From Balneolales bacterium (GTDB lineage: Bacteria; Bacteroidota; Rhodothermia; Balneolales; Natronogracilivirgulaceae), in NCBI GenBank assembly GCA_007127695.1, contig SKYW01000255.1, positions 1 through 6,812 of the forward strand: a stretch of 6,812 nt of DNA, read 5' to 3'. This document shows, in pieces, positions 1 to 6,511 of this stretch (positions are counted from its first letter, which is position 1; each line of letters begins with the position of its first letter). The notes under the pieces were generated by a model. The model was given only the letters and a program-made list of their open reading frames with translations. It did no database searches and was not told where the DNA came from. The translations under genes were made by a program, and so were the position numbers.

Positions 1-1399
1 GCACCCTGTGGGGGTGGATGCAGAAGTGGTCGTTGAGCAGGCGCACCGCCCTCTCCGCCTCCCGGTTGTAGAGCAGCAGGCTGAGGTGCCGGTTGGCCAG
101 CCCTTTGGCCATGGCCAGCGGAGCAATGCCGTTTTCTCCCAGTACGGAAAGCACGGCGCCGCTGATGCCAAGATCCCGCTCCAGTTTTTCACCGATGGCG
201 GTCACCATGGACACCTGATCCAGCATCTGCGGCGTATCAATCCGTCCCGTGTCGTATTCCGTGGCGAACTCTTCGAGAAGTGCGACGCGGGCCTGTTCCA
301 TCTGGGCGGCCTGGACCACCACGGTGATGCCGTAATCCGATGAAGCAGCGGTATTGAACAGCACTGGGACCTTTCTTTTACGCAGTGCCATCAGGGCCCG
401 GTAGCTGAAATCATGGATTTTGTCGAGCCCCTTGCTGCGAAGCGCAATGACGATGATGTTTTTCTTCACCGAAACCGATCGCAGCCGTCCCGTGGTGGCT
501 TCATAATCACGCGTAATGATGGTCCCGGTGGCATCGGGCTGCAGTGTGTTTTTTATCAGGATCGGGATGTTGCGCGCCTGCAGCGGAAGCACGGTGCGGG
601 GATGCAGCACCTTGGCGCCAAAATGTGCCATTTCTGCCACTTCGGAATAGTGGAGCTGCGGGATGGTCACAGCCGTGGGCACAATATCCGGGTCCGCGGT
701 CAAAACACCGTTGACATCCGTCCAGATCTGCACTTCGTGCGCATCTAGCGCCTCACCAAGCAGGCTGGCCGAATAGTCGGAACCGGACCTGCCCAGCGTG
801 GTGATCTCGTTATCGGGTGTGGAACCGATGAAGCCCGTGACGATCGGAACGGACCCGTTCATCGGAAGAAGGGCTTCGCGGATCTGCCGGACCGTGGTGA
901 CCATATCCACATCAGCATCGCCAAAGCGGTTGTTGGTCCGCACCAGACGATGCGACTCATGGGCCCTGGAGGGCGTCCCCGAATCGATCATGGCCGCCGA
1001 AAAGATGTTGGATGAAAGCCGTTCCCCGTAGGAAAGGATGCGGTCGCTTTGACGGTCCGTGATGCCGGACTGTCCCTGCAAACCGGACAGTTCCGTATCC
1101 AGCTTCCCCAGCAGCTCTGCCACCCGGGCCGCTTGCTCAGCGACATTGCCGTTAGTGGTAAATGCCCCCAGAGTGCTGTGATGCCGGCGTACGAGCAGTT
1201 CAAATCGCTCCCTCCAGGCCTGATCGGAGGCGGATGCCAGGTTCATAAGGGCAATGATCTCATCGGTGACGCCGCCAAGTGCTGATACGACTACGGCAAC
1301 GTCGGCATCCTTTCGCTGCCTGTTGACAATGGTAACGGCATTGCGGATGCGGGGAGCATCATAGAGGGATGTCCCACCAAATTTCAATATTCGCAACAT
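1..1399 (-). CDS. thrA: Aspartokinase, probably the N-terminal half of a bifunctional aspartokinase/homoserine dehydrogenase (3' end outside window)
   Basis: The open frame starts at the ATG at 1399-1397 and continues for 466 codons to the window edge without a stop. It phosphorylates aspartate, the first step toward homoserine, threonine and methionine. The N-terminal KFGGTS (residues 6-11) is the aspartokinase nucleotide/substrate motif. SYGERLSS (123-130), TLGRSGSDYSA (201-211) and FGAKVLHPRTV (260-270) complete the kinase domain. Two ACT-type regulatory segments follow, at about 305-380 and 395-460. Monofunctional enzymes usually end near residue 440-450. This one continues into AVRLLNDHF, which resembles the linker before the homoserine dehydrogenase domain of ThrA/MetL proteins, so I infer a fusion. 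The dehydrogenase itself is not in the window, and the symbol is tentative (metL or lysC are alternatives). The start overlaps the metX stop by one base (TAATG) and has no Shine-Dalgarno, which suggests translational coupling. Its place after metX points to supplying homoserine for methionine synthesis. Confidence 0.88.
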   Translation of the reverse strand, partial: MLRILKFGGTSLYDAPRIRNAVTIVNRQRKDADVAVVVSALGGVTDEIIALMNLASASDQAWRERFELLVRRHHSTLGAFTTNGNVAEQAARVAELLGKLDTELSGLQGQSGITDRQSDRILSYGERLSSNIFSAAMIDSGTPSRAHESHRLVRTNNRFGDADVDMVTTVRQIREALLPMNGSVPIVTGFIGSTPDNEITTLGRSGSDYSASLLGEALDAHEVQIWTDVNGVLTADPDIVPTAVTIPQLHYSEVAEMAHFGAKVLHPRTVLPLQARNIPILIKNTLQPDATGTIITRDYEATTGRLRSVSVKKNIIVIALRSKGLDKIHDFSYRALMALRKRKVPVLFNTAASSDYGITVVVQAAQMEQARVALLEEFATEYDTGRIDTPQMLDQVSMVTAIGEKLERDLGISGAVLSVLGENGIAPLAMAKGLANRHLSLLLYNREAERAVRLLNDHFCIHPHRV

Positions 1400-2469
1400 T
1401 ATAATTCAGTAAATACCAATTGGTGCTTTTGTGTCAGTTCGGGTAAATGTTTTTTAACAAGGGATTGAATGGCATTAAATTCTATGAGGAAGGCATCATG
1501 CCCGTTGTCGGAGGAGAGTTCGACATAGCGGGCATTGCCAAGCAGCGAGACCAGATCTTTTTGCTCTTCAACGGGATAGAGAACATCTGAGCTGATACCG
1601 ATGACAAGCACCGGGGGTTTCAGGCGGCCCAGTATTTGCTCGAAGGATCCGCGTCCGCGCGACACATCATGGCTGTCCATGGCCTGCGTGAGGCGCACAT
1701 AGGTGACCGCATCGAACCGTTCGACAAGTTTTTTGCCCTGATAGTTCAGGTAGGATTCTACCTGGTAGCAGGGTTTTTCGTGCTGCGGCTCGCGTCCAAA
1801 GCGACGCTCGAATGAACTGGCACTGCGGTAGGTGATCATGCCCATCATACGTGCGGCCGCAAGTCCCGAAGCAGGCGGATCATCCGCTGGATAGTGGCCA
1901 TCCAGCCACTTGGGATCGGCGTATATGGCTTGACGCTGCGCCTCGCCAATCCCGATAGCCCATGCCGAATGCGCTTTGCCCATGGCAATCAGCAGCAGCT
2001 TTTCGGGACGGTCATCCATGATGCCGAACTCCAGTGCCTGCATACCACCCATCGAGGCACCGACGGCAAACCGGATGCGGCTGACTTCAAGGTGATCCAG
2101 CAGCCGCTGCTGCACCCGGACCATGTCACGGATGGTGACGACCGGGAAGTTCCCTCCATAGCGTTCGCCCGTGCGTGGATCGGTGCTGAGCGGACCTGTG
2201 GTGCCGTAGCAGCTCCCGAGAACATTGCTACAAATAATATAGTGTTCACCGGGATCCAGCAGTCGGCCCTTGCCGAAAAATCCGGTAAGCCACTCATCGG
2301 CAGCGGCATGACCTGTAAGTGCATGGAAAACCACTACGACATTGCTCATGTCGTGGTTCGGAGTCCCCCAGGTCTGATACGCAATTTCCAGTTCAGGGAA
2401 TTCATATCCCGACTCGGTCACAAAAGACTGCCGGTCGTGATAAATAAGATTTTCTTGTTTATATGACAT
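1399..2469 (-). CDS. metX: Homoserine O-acyltransferase (acetyltransferase type), MetX
   Basis: This 356-residue alpha/beta-hydrolase-fold enzyme transfers an acyl group, normally acetyl from acetyl-CoA, to homoserine. The product is the substrate of MetY, encoded just upstream. Visible MetX signatures are HALTG (49-53, oxyanion region), NVLGSCYGTTGP (82-93), the nucleophile elbow GASMGG with Ser139, a distal SSDVLYP with catalytic Asp295, and DNGHDAF with catalytic His324. Length and order match the family. MetX enzymes can use acetyl- or succinyl-CoA, and I cannot settle which from the sequence; the MetY partner favours acetyl. The ATG at 2469 is the first usable start, because an in-frame TGA lies just upstream. 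The nearest Shine-Dalgarno (GAGGAG, 2495-2500) is 25 nt away, too far for direct use, and is better placed for a short upstream ORF. The 3' end overlaps the aspartokinase start by one base. Confidence 0.96.
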   Translation of the reverse strand: MSYKQENLIYHDRQSFVTESGYEFPELEIAYQTWGTPNHDMSNVVVVFHALTGHAAADEWLTGFFGKGRLLDPGEHYIICSNVLGSCYGTTGPLSTDPRTGERYGGNFPVVTIRDMVRVQQRLLDHLEVSRIRFAVGASMGGMQALEFGIMDDRPEKLLLIAMGKAHSAWAIGIGEAQRQAIYADPKWLDGHYPADDPPASGLAAARMMGMITYRSASSFERRFGREPQHEKPCYQVESYLNYQGKKLVERFDAVTYVRLTQAMDSHDVSRGRGSFEQILGRLKPPVLVIGISSDVLYPVEEQKDLVSLLGNARYVELSSDNGHDAFLIEFNAIQSLVKKHLPELTQKHQLVFTEL

Positions 2470-2485
2470 ATTTCGATTGATTCAT
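2459..2485 (-). CDS. Possible eight-codon upstream ORF overlapping the metX start
   Basis: An ATG at 2485-2483 opens the frame MNQSKYVI and stops at TAA (2461-2459). It overlaps the first codons of metX in another frame. It lies 9 nt downstream of GAGGAG (2495-2500), the best Shine-Dalgarno in the window, while the metX ATG is 25 nt from it. A ribosome finishing here would stop within about 8 nt of the metX start codon and could re-initiate. The peptide resembles nothing I know. Its translation is inferred, and chance remains possible. Confidence 0.35.
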   Translation of the reverse strand: MNQSKYVI

Positions 2486-2494
2486 ATCGAATTT

Positions 2495-2500
2495 CTCCTC
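2495..2500 (-). promoter_or_regulatory. Shine-Dalgarno sequence GAGGAG before the metX upstream ORF
   Basis: GAGGAG on the minus strand is spaced 9 nt from the ATG at 2485 and 25 nt from the metX ATG at 2469. It therefore fits initiation of the short ORF, not of metX itself. The metY, era, pdxJ and metF starts have no comparable motif. Confidence 0.5.
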
Positions 2501-2571
2501 ATTTTACATCCGTTGTTTGTCTGTTACTGAATCTTGGGTTATGGTTGATCCGGGATTTGGTTGTTGATTGG

Positions 2572-2611
2572 GAGCCCCCGGTTTTTACCGAACCGGAGGC
2601 TCTTTTTTTTT
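2572..2611 (+). terminator. Intrinsic terminator facing the plus strand, between metY and metX
   Basis: The arms GAGCCCCCGGTT (2572-2583) and AACCGGAGGCTC (2591-2602) form a 12-position stem with one mismatch and a 7-nt loop. Nine T residues (2603-2611) follow on the plus strand. On the minus strand, where metY and metX are read, the hairpin is preceded by A9 and followed by no T tract, so it should not stop metY-to-metX transcription efficiently. The single mismatch is A·C in plus-strand RNA but a G·U wobble in minus-strand RNA. The plausible role is to stop antisense transcription before it enters metY. Confidence 0.7.
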
Positions 2612-2635
2612 GCCCTTCCGCATTTTGCCCTTCCG
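2608..2635. repeat. Two tandem copies of a 13-bp repeat (TTTTGCCCTTCCG)
   Basis: TTTTGCCCTTCCG occurs at 2608-2620 and again at 2623-2635, a 15-bp period, in the short stretch between the plus-strand T tract and the metY stop codon. The copies are identical. It looks like a local slippage duplication; no function is evident. Confidence 0.75.
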
Positions 2636-2640
2636 TCTTT

Positions 2641-4222
<1,582 letters not shown>

Positions 4223-4243
4223 CTTTCTACAAGTTCAAAGAAC

Positions 4244-4280
4244 AAAAAAAAGGCCCTTTTCGAGATTCCGGAAAGGGCCT
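4244..4280 (-). terminator. Upstream intrinsic terminator, proposed leader-peptide attenuator
   Basis: AGGCCCTTT (4280-4272) and AAAGGGCCT (4259-4251) form a perfect 9-bp stem, extended by two more pairs after one mismatch. A run of eight T residues (4251-4244) follows. Only 21 nt separate it from the SAM-I aptamer, leaving no room for another promoter, so transcripts reaching metY from the promoter at 4429-4457 must read through it. It could instead be the late terminator of era, but it lies 285 nt beyond the era stop and downstream of that promoter. Confidence 0.9.
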
Positions 4281-4323
4281 GCAAATTCTGTATGTACACA
4301 CAAGATGACCCTTTACCCGCCGG
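4268..4323 (-). promoter_or_regulatory. Predicted antiterminator overlapping the leader-peptide stop codon
   Basis: AAAGGGTC (4314-4307) can pair with GGCCCTTT (4279-4272), eight pairs with one wobble. CCGG (4323-4320) can also pair with CCGG (4271-4268) across a small internal bulge. This helix uses the same bases as the 5' arm of the terminator at 4244-4280, so the two exclude each other. Its 5' strand starts inside the stop codon (TAA, 4315-4313) of the 18-codon ORF, so a ribosome sitting at the stop would cover it. The pairing is inferred by inspection. Confidence 0.55.
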
Positions 4324-4369
4324 AGCAAGGCATGCAACACATGGCCATATTTGCGTGGATCAAAATCAT
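4313..4369 (-). CDS. Met/Cys-rich 18-residue leader peptide (proposed attenuator peptide)
   Basis: The frame ATG (4369-4367) to TAA (4315-4313) encodes MILIHANMAMCCMPCSGG. Six of the eight residues from 8 to 15 are Met or Cys (M-A-M-C-C-M-P-C), a composition very unlikely by chance. It sits about 50 nt after the predicted start of transcription and 33 nt before the terminator stem, in the leader of a gene for homocysteine/methionine synthesis. This is the layout of trp- or his-type leader peptides, in which scarce charged tRNA stalls the ribosome on the control codons. There is no Shine-Dalgarno, but neighbouring genes also lack one. No family is known to me; translation and regulatory role are inferred. 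A chance ORF or a tiny metal-binding peptide are alternatives. Confidence 0.6.
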   Translation of the reverse strand: MILIHANMAMCCMPCSGG

Positions 4370-4401
4370 GTATAAACGGATGTCGTATTGAAGATGTTTG
4401 T

Positions 4402-4417
4402 TAACCGTAATCGGTTA
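4402..4417. promoter_or_regulatory. Palindrome TAACCG-TAAT-CGGTTA, possible operator
   Basis: Perfect 6-bp arms flank a 4-bp centre just downstream of the predicted transcription start (about 4422), with the centre near +13. A repressor bound here would block early elongation. The AACCG/CGGTT arms recall some LacI-family operators, but I cannot name a regulator. Without a following T tract it is not a terminator. Confidence 0.4.
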
Positions 4418-4428
4418 CCAGTCATGTA

Positions 4429-4457
4429 AGTTTACCATTTTCCACAGTTGTTGTCAA
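4429..4457 (-). promoter_or_regulatory. Sigma-70-type promoter of the metY leader and operon
   Basis: On the minus strand, a perfect -35 TTGACA (4457-4452) is followed by a 17-bp spacer and the -10 TAAACT (4434-4429, four of six). The -10 is preceded by TGG, giving an extended -10. The predicted start is near 4422, so the leader to the metY ATG is about 460 nt and includes the Met/Cys ORF, its terminator and the SAM-I riboswitch. I see no other good minus-strand promoter between era and metY. Confidence 0.75.
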
Positions 4458-4522
4458 CACTAAATGCAGTATTTTCTGTTCGTTGCAACAACGAGGGATA
4501 AAATACAGGCGCTGTCAAACCC

Positions 4523-4558
4523 AAAAAAGGCGCCATCTTGCCGGAAAACCGCTTCCGG
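4523..4558 (-). terminator. Weak hairpin plus T tract after era
   Basis: CCGGAA (4558-4553) and TTCCGG (4546-4541) form a 6-bp stem starting 6 nt beyond the era stop codon. A T6 run (4528-4523) follows, but 12 nt later instead of directly, so this is not a textbook intrinsic terminator. It may be a processing or partial termination site at the end of pdxJ-era. Confidence 0.3.
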
Positions 4559-4564
4559 GACCGT

Positions 4565-5470
4565 TCATCGGTACCCGTAGCTTTTCAGAAAGGTCTCCTT
4601 CTCACGCCATTTTTCGCGCACCTTGACAAAAAGTTTCAGGTTGGCCTGTTTTCCGGTCAGCAGCTCTATCTCTTTTCGGGAGCGGATCCCGAGTTCTTTC
4701 AGGTGCGCACCTTTTTTCCCGATAAGGATGCCTTTCTGGGAGTTGCGGCTCACAACGATTTCCGCATCGATATGATCGATAGCGTCTTCTTCCCTGTATT
4801 CGACCACATTGACCGCGCAGGAATAGGGCACTTCCTTCTCATAGAGCAGGAACAGCTGCTCCCTGATCAGCTCGGAAACAAAGAAGCGCAGGGAAAGATC
4901 GCTTGCCTGATCCTTGGGATAGAATGCCGGTCCGGGCGGAAGCCGGTCCCTGATCCTGCCTACAAGCGCATCCACACCGGAACCGTCCAGGGCGGATATG
5001 GCCAGCGCGTCCACATACGCAAACCGCTCGTGGCAGATACCGATCACCTCTTCCAAGGATTCCTGTCCGCCAAGCAGGTCAGCCTTGTTGACGACCAGGA
5101 TAACCGGCAGTTTAAGCTGGGCAAGGGTTTCCCAGACCACATCGTCGGTGCCGGGCGGACGCCGACCATCCACCATGTGCACCAGCAGGTCGGCGTCGTT
5201 GCGCAGGCGTAAAACCTGATCCATCATTTTTTCCTGAAGCAGATAGGCCGGCTGGATGATGCCCGGGGTGTCCAGGAACACGATCTGGCAGGTATCGTCG
5301 GAATAAAAACCGGTGATCCGGTGGCGGGTGGTCTGCGCTTTGTGGGTTATGATGGACAGTTTCTGTCCGAGCAACCGGTTGAAAAGTGTCGACTTTCCTG
5401 CGTTCGGCCTGCCGATGATCCCGACAAATCCGGAACGGTGCACTTCGCCTGTTTTCGTCTCTTCAGACAT
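4565..5470 (-). CDS. era: GTPase Era
   Basis: This 301-residue GTPase binds the 3' end of 16S rRNA and acts in maturation of the 30S subunit. G1 is GRPNAGKS (20-27). The switch region THKAQTTRH (42-50) carries G2, followed by G3 DTPG (67-70), G4 NKAD (128-131) and G5 SAL (159-161). The C-terminal KH RNA-binding domain is marked by GILIGKKGAHLKELG (247-261). The length is that of E. coli Era (301). The start at 5470 gives a normal short N-terminal extension before the G domain. No Shine-Dalgarno precedes it. An out-of-frame ATG at 5489 opens an 8-codon frame overlapping the start, which I regard as probably incidental. It follows pdxJ by 124 nt with no visible terminator, so the two are probably co-transcribed. 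Confidence 0.97.
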   Translation of the reverse strand: MSEETKTGEVHRSGFVGIIGRPNAGKSTLFNRLLGQKLSIITHKAQTTRHRITGFYSDDTCQIVFLDTPGIIQPAYLLQEKMMDQVLRLRNDADLLVHMVDGRRPPGTDDVVWETLAQLKLPVILVVNKADLLGGQESLEEVIGICHERFAYVDALAISALDGSGVDALVGRIRDRLPPGPAFYPKDQASDLSLRFFVSELIREQLFLLYEKEVPYSCAVNVVEYREEDAIDHIDAEIVVSRNSQKGILIGKKGAHLKELGIRSRKEIELLTGKQANLKLFVKVREKWREKETFLKSYGYR

Positions 5471-5530
5471 GATTTGGAGAGTTTGACATGGTTATAACGG
5501 GATGGAAACGATCACGCATCCAAATAGTGA

Positions 5531-5570
5531 CAACTGCGATCACCGGAAAATCAACTGCGGTTACCGGAAA
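5531..5570. repeat. Imperfect 19-bp direct repeat, 21-bp period, between pdxJ and era
   Basis: CAACTGCGATCACCGGAAA (5531-5549) and CAACTGCGGTTACCGGAAA (5552-5570) agree at 17 of 19 positions. The start-to-start distance of 21 bp is two helical turns, so both copies face the same side of the DNA. This could be a pair of protein-binding sites or simply a local duplication. No protein is identified. Confidence 0.7.
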
Positions 5571-5594
5571 CGGGTGATGCAGCCATGGCGGCCC

Positions 5595-6317
5595 TTAACC
5601 GGCAATGATATCCGCCATCCTGCGAACCGTGTTTTCAAGACCTTTAAAGACGGCATCGGCAATCAGGGCGTGCCCGATGCTGATGTCCGCAAGGTGGGGC
5701 ACATGATCCAGAAACGGCTGGATATTGTCAAAATTGAGTCCATGTCCGGCATTTACTTTCATGCCAAGCTCATGAGCCTGGATAGCGGCTTTCCGGAGTC
5801 GGTCCAGCTCAACCCGGCGCCGTTCTTCGCTGTCTGCATTGGCATAGCTGCCCGTATGCAGTTCCACGGCCTCGGCTTCCAGCTCGGCGGCAATAGCTAT
5901 ATCCTCTTCTTCGGGATCTATGAAGAGGCTGATGGCGATACCGGCTTTTTTGAATGGTGGAAACACCCGTTTTCGGAAATCTTCCCGCACTTTTTCCATA
6001 TCGAGTCCGCCTTCGGTCGTCAGCTCCTCCCTGCTCTCCGGCACCAGCGTGACCAGGTCTGCCTTGGTGGCGATGCAGATTTTCATCATCTCCTCCGTAG
6101 CTGCCATTTCAAAATCGAAGAGGCCCTTCACGACCCTCTTAAGCCGGTGGACATCGTCATCGCGGATGTGCCGCCGATCCTCACGCAGGTGAAAAACGAT
6201 ACCGGCGGCTCCGGCCTTTTCAGCCACAATGGCTGCCTCGACCGGATCGGGGACCTTCTCTCCGCGGGCATTTCTGAGGGTTGCAACGTGATCTATGTTA
6301 ACTAAGAGAGTTCTCAT
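5595..6317 (-). CDS. pdxJ: Pyridoxine 5'-phosphate synthase, PdxJ
   Basis: The 240-residue TIM-barrel enzyme condenses 1-deoxy-D-xylulose 5-phosphate with 3-amino-2-oxopropyl phosphate to pyridoxine 5'-phosphate in the DXP-dependent vitamin B6 route. NIDHVATLRNARG (7-19), HLREDRRHI (43-51), TLVPE (90-94), ELHTGSYA (152-159), NAGHGLN (189-195) and SIGHALIADAV (213-223) are all PdxJ signatures. By alignment from memory with the E. coli enzyme, the catalytic residues are His43, Glu70 and His192. Length matches the family (about 240). The start is set by VNIDHVATLR beginning at residue 6; no Shine-Dalgarno is seen. It is first in a likely pdxJ-era unit from the promoter at 6364-6392 and divergent from metF. 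Pyridoxal phosphate made through this route is the MetY cofactor, but no shared regulation is evident. Confidence 0.97.
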   Translation of the reverse strand: MRTLLVNIDHVATLRNARGEKVPDPVEAAIVAEKAGAAGIVFHLREDRRHIRDDDVHRLKRVVKGLFDFEMAATEEMMKICIATKADLVTLVPESREELTTEGGLDMEKVREDFRKRVFPPFKKAGIAISLFIDPEEEDIAIAAELEAEAVELHTGSYANADSEERRRVELDRLRKAAIQAHELGMKVNAGHGLNFDNIQPFLDHVPHLADISIGHALIADAVFKGLENTVRRMADIIAG

Positions 6318-6360
6318 TCTCAGTCTAATGAAGGTGAAAACTGGGTAAATATGACTATTT

Positions 6361-6373
6361 CAGATAATATCTG
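6361..6373. promoter_or_regulatory. Perfect palindrome CAGATA-A-TATCTG over the pdxJ -10
   Basis: Six-base arms are separated by one base, and the palindrome covers the whole pdxJ -10 hexamer (6364-6369). A protein bound here would occlude the promoter. A short AT-rich palindrome can also arise simply from the -10 sequence, so the operator role is tentative. Confidence 0.3.
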
Positions 6374-6392
6374 TAATTTACAAACTTGTCCA
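6364..6392 (-). promoter_or_regulatory. Sigma-70-type promoter of pdxJ-era
   Basis: The minus-strand -35 TGGACA (6392-6387, five of six) and -10 TATTAT (6369-6364, five of six) have an ideal 17-bp spacer. The predicted start is near 6357, giving a leader of about 40 nt before the pdxJ ATG at 6317. Confidence 0.65.
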
Positions 6393-6460
6393 CAACAGTG
6401 CAGCATATCCCATGAAACGAACATGGCAGCCTCCGGCTGGCACACAGGGGCAAGATTACG

Positions 6461-6469
6461 TGCTATCAT
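6461..6469 (+). promoter_or_regulatory. Candidate extended -10 promoter of metF
   Basis: TGCTATCAT is an extended -10 (TG, one base, then TATCAT, five of six). I see no good -35 at the right distance. A start near 6476 would leave about 36 nt before the metF ATG. The AT-rich TATAAA at 6494-6499 is an alternative but too close to the start codon. No S-box or other known SAM riboswitch is recognisable between 6318 and 6511. Confidence 0.35.
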
Positions 6470-6511
6470 GTGAGTTCATTCTGGCCTTATGAATATAAAA
6501 TGATTTAACAG

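Noticed and set aside
1894..2466. 190-codon open frame on the plus strand opposite metX
   Set aside because: Antisense shadow of a clear MetX gene with no recognisable protein features. It would matter only if the plus-strand terminator at 2572-2611 proves to end a coding transcript.
4366..4425. 19-codon ORF (ATG at 4425) whose stop overlaps the leader-peptide start as ATGA
   Set aside because: Its start codon is at or before the predicted transcription start (about 4422) and its composition (MTGNRLRL...) is ordinary. It would become relevant only if transcription starts further upstream.
4481..4493. Inverted repeat CGTTG-CAA-CAACG upstream of the metY promoter
   Set aside because: Arms are only 5 bp and the site is around -65; too weak to call an operator.
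5463..5489. 8-codon upstream ORF overlapping the era start, similar in layout to the one at metX
   Set aside because: No Shine-Dalgarno precedes it and short out-of-frame ATG frames are common by chance. Noted only for its likeness to the metX case.
5571..5610. Possible terminator after pdxJ around GCCATGGC
   Set aside because: The palindrome leaves almost no loop, pairing outside it is poor, and there is no T tract on the minus strand.
5502..6305. 267-codon open frame on the plus strand opposite pdxJ
   Set aside because: It lies almost wholly antisense to a clear PdxJ gene, its product has no recognisable domain, and GC-rich codons on the other strand explain the openness.
6412..6492. 26-codon plus-strand ORF (MKRTWQPP...) before metF, and a nested 16-codon frame at 6423-6473
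   Set aside because: Neither has Met/Cys enrichment, a ribosome site or a following terminator. The candidate metF promoter lies inside them, so they are probably not transcribed.
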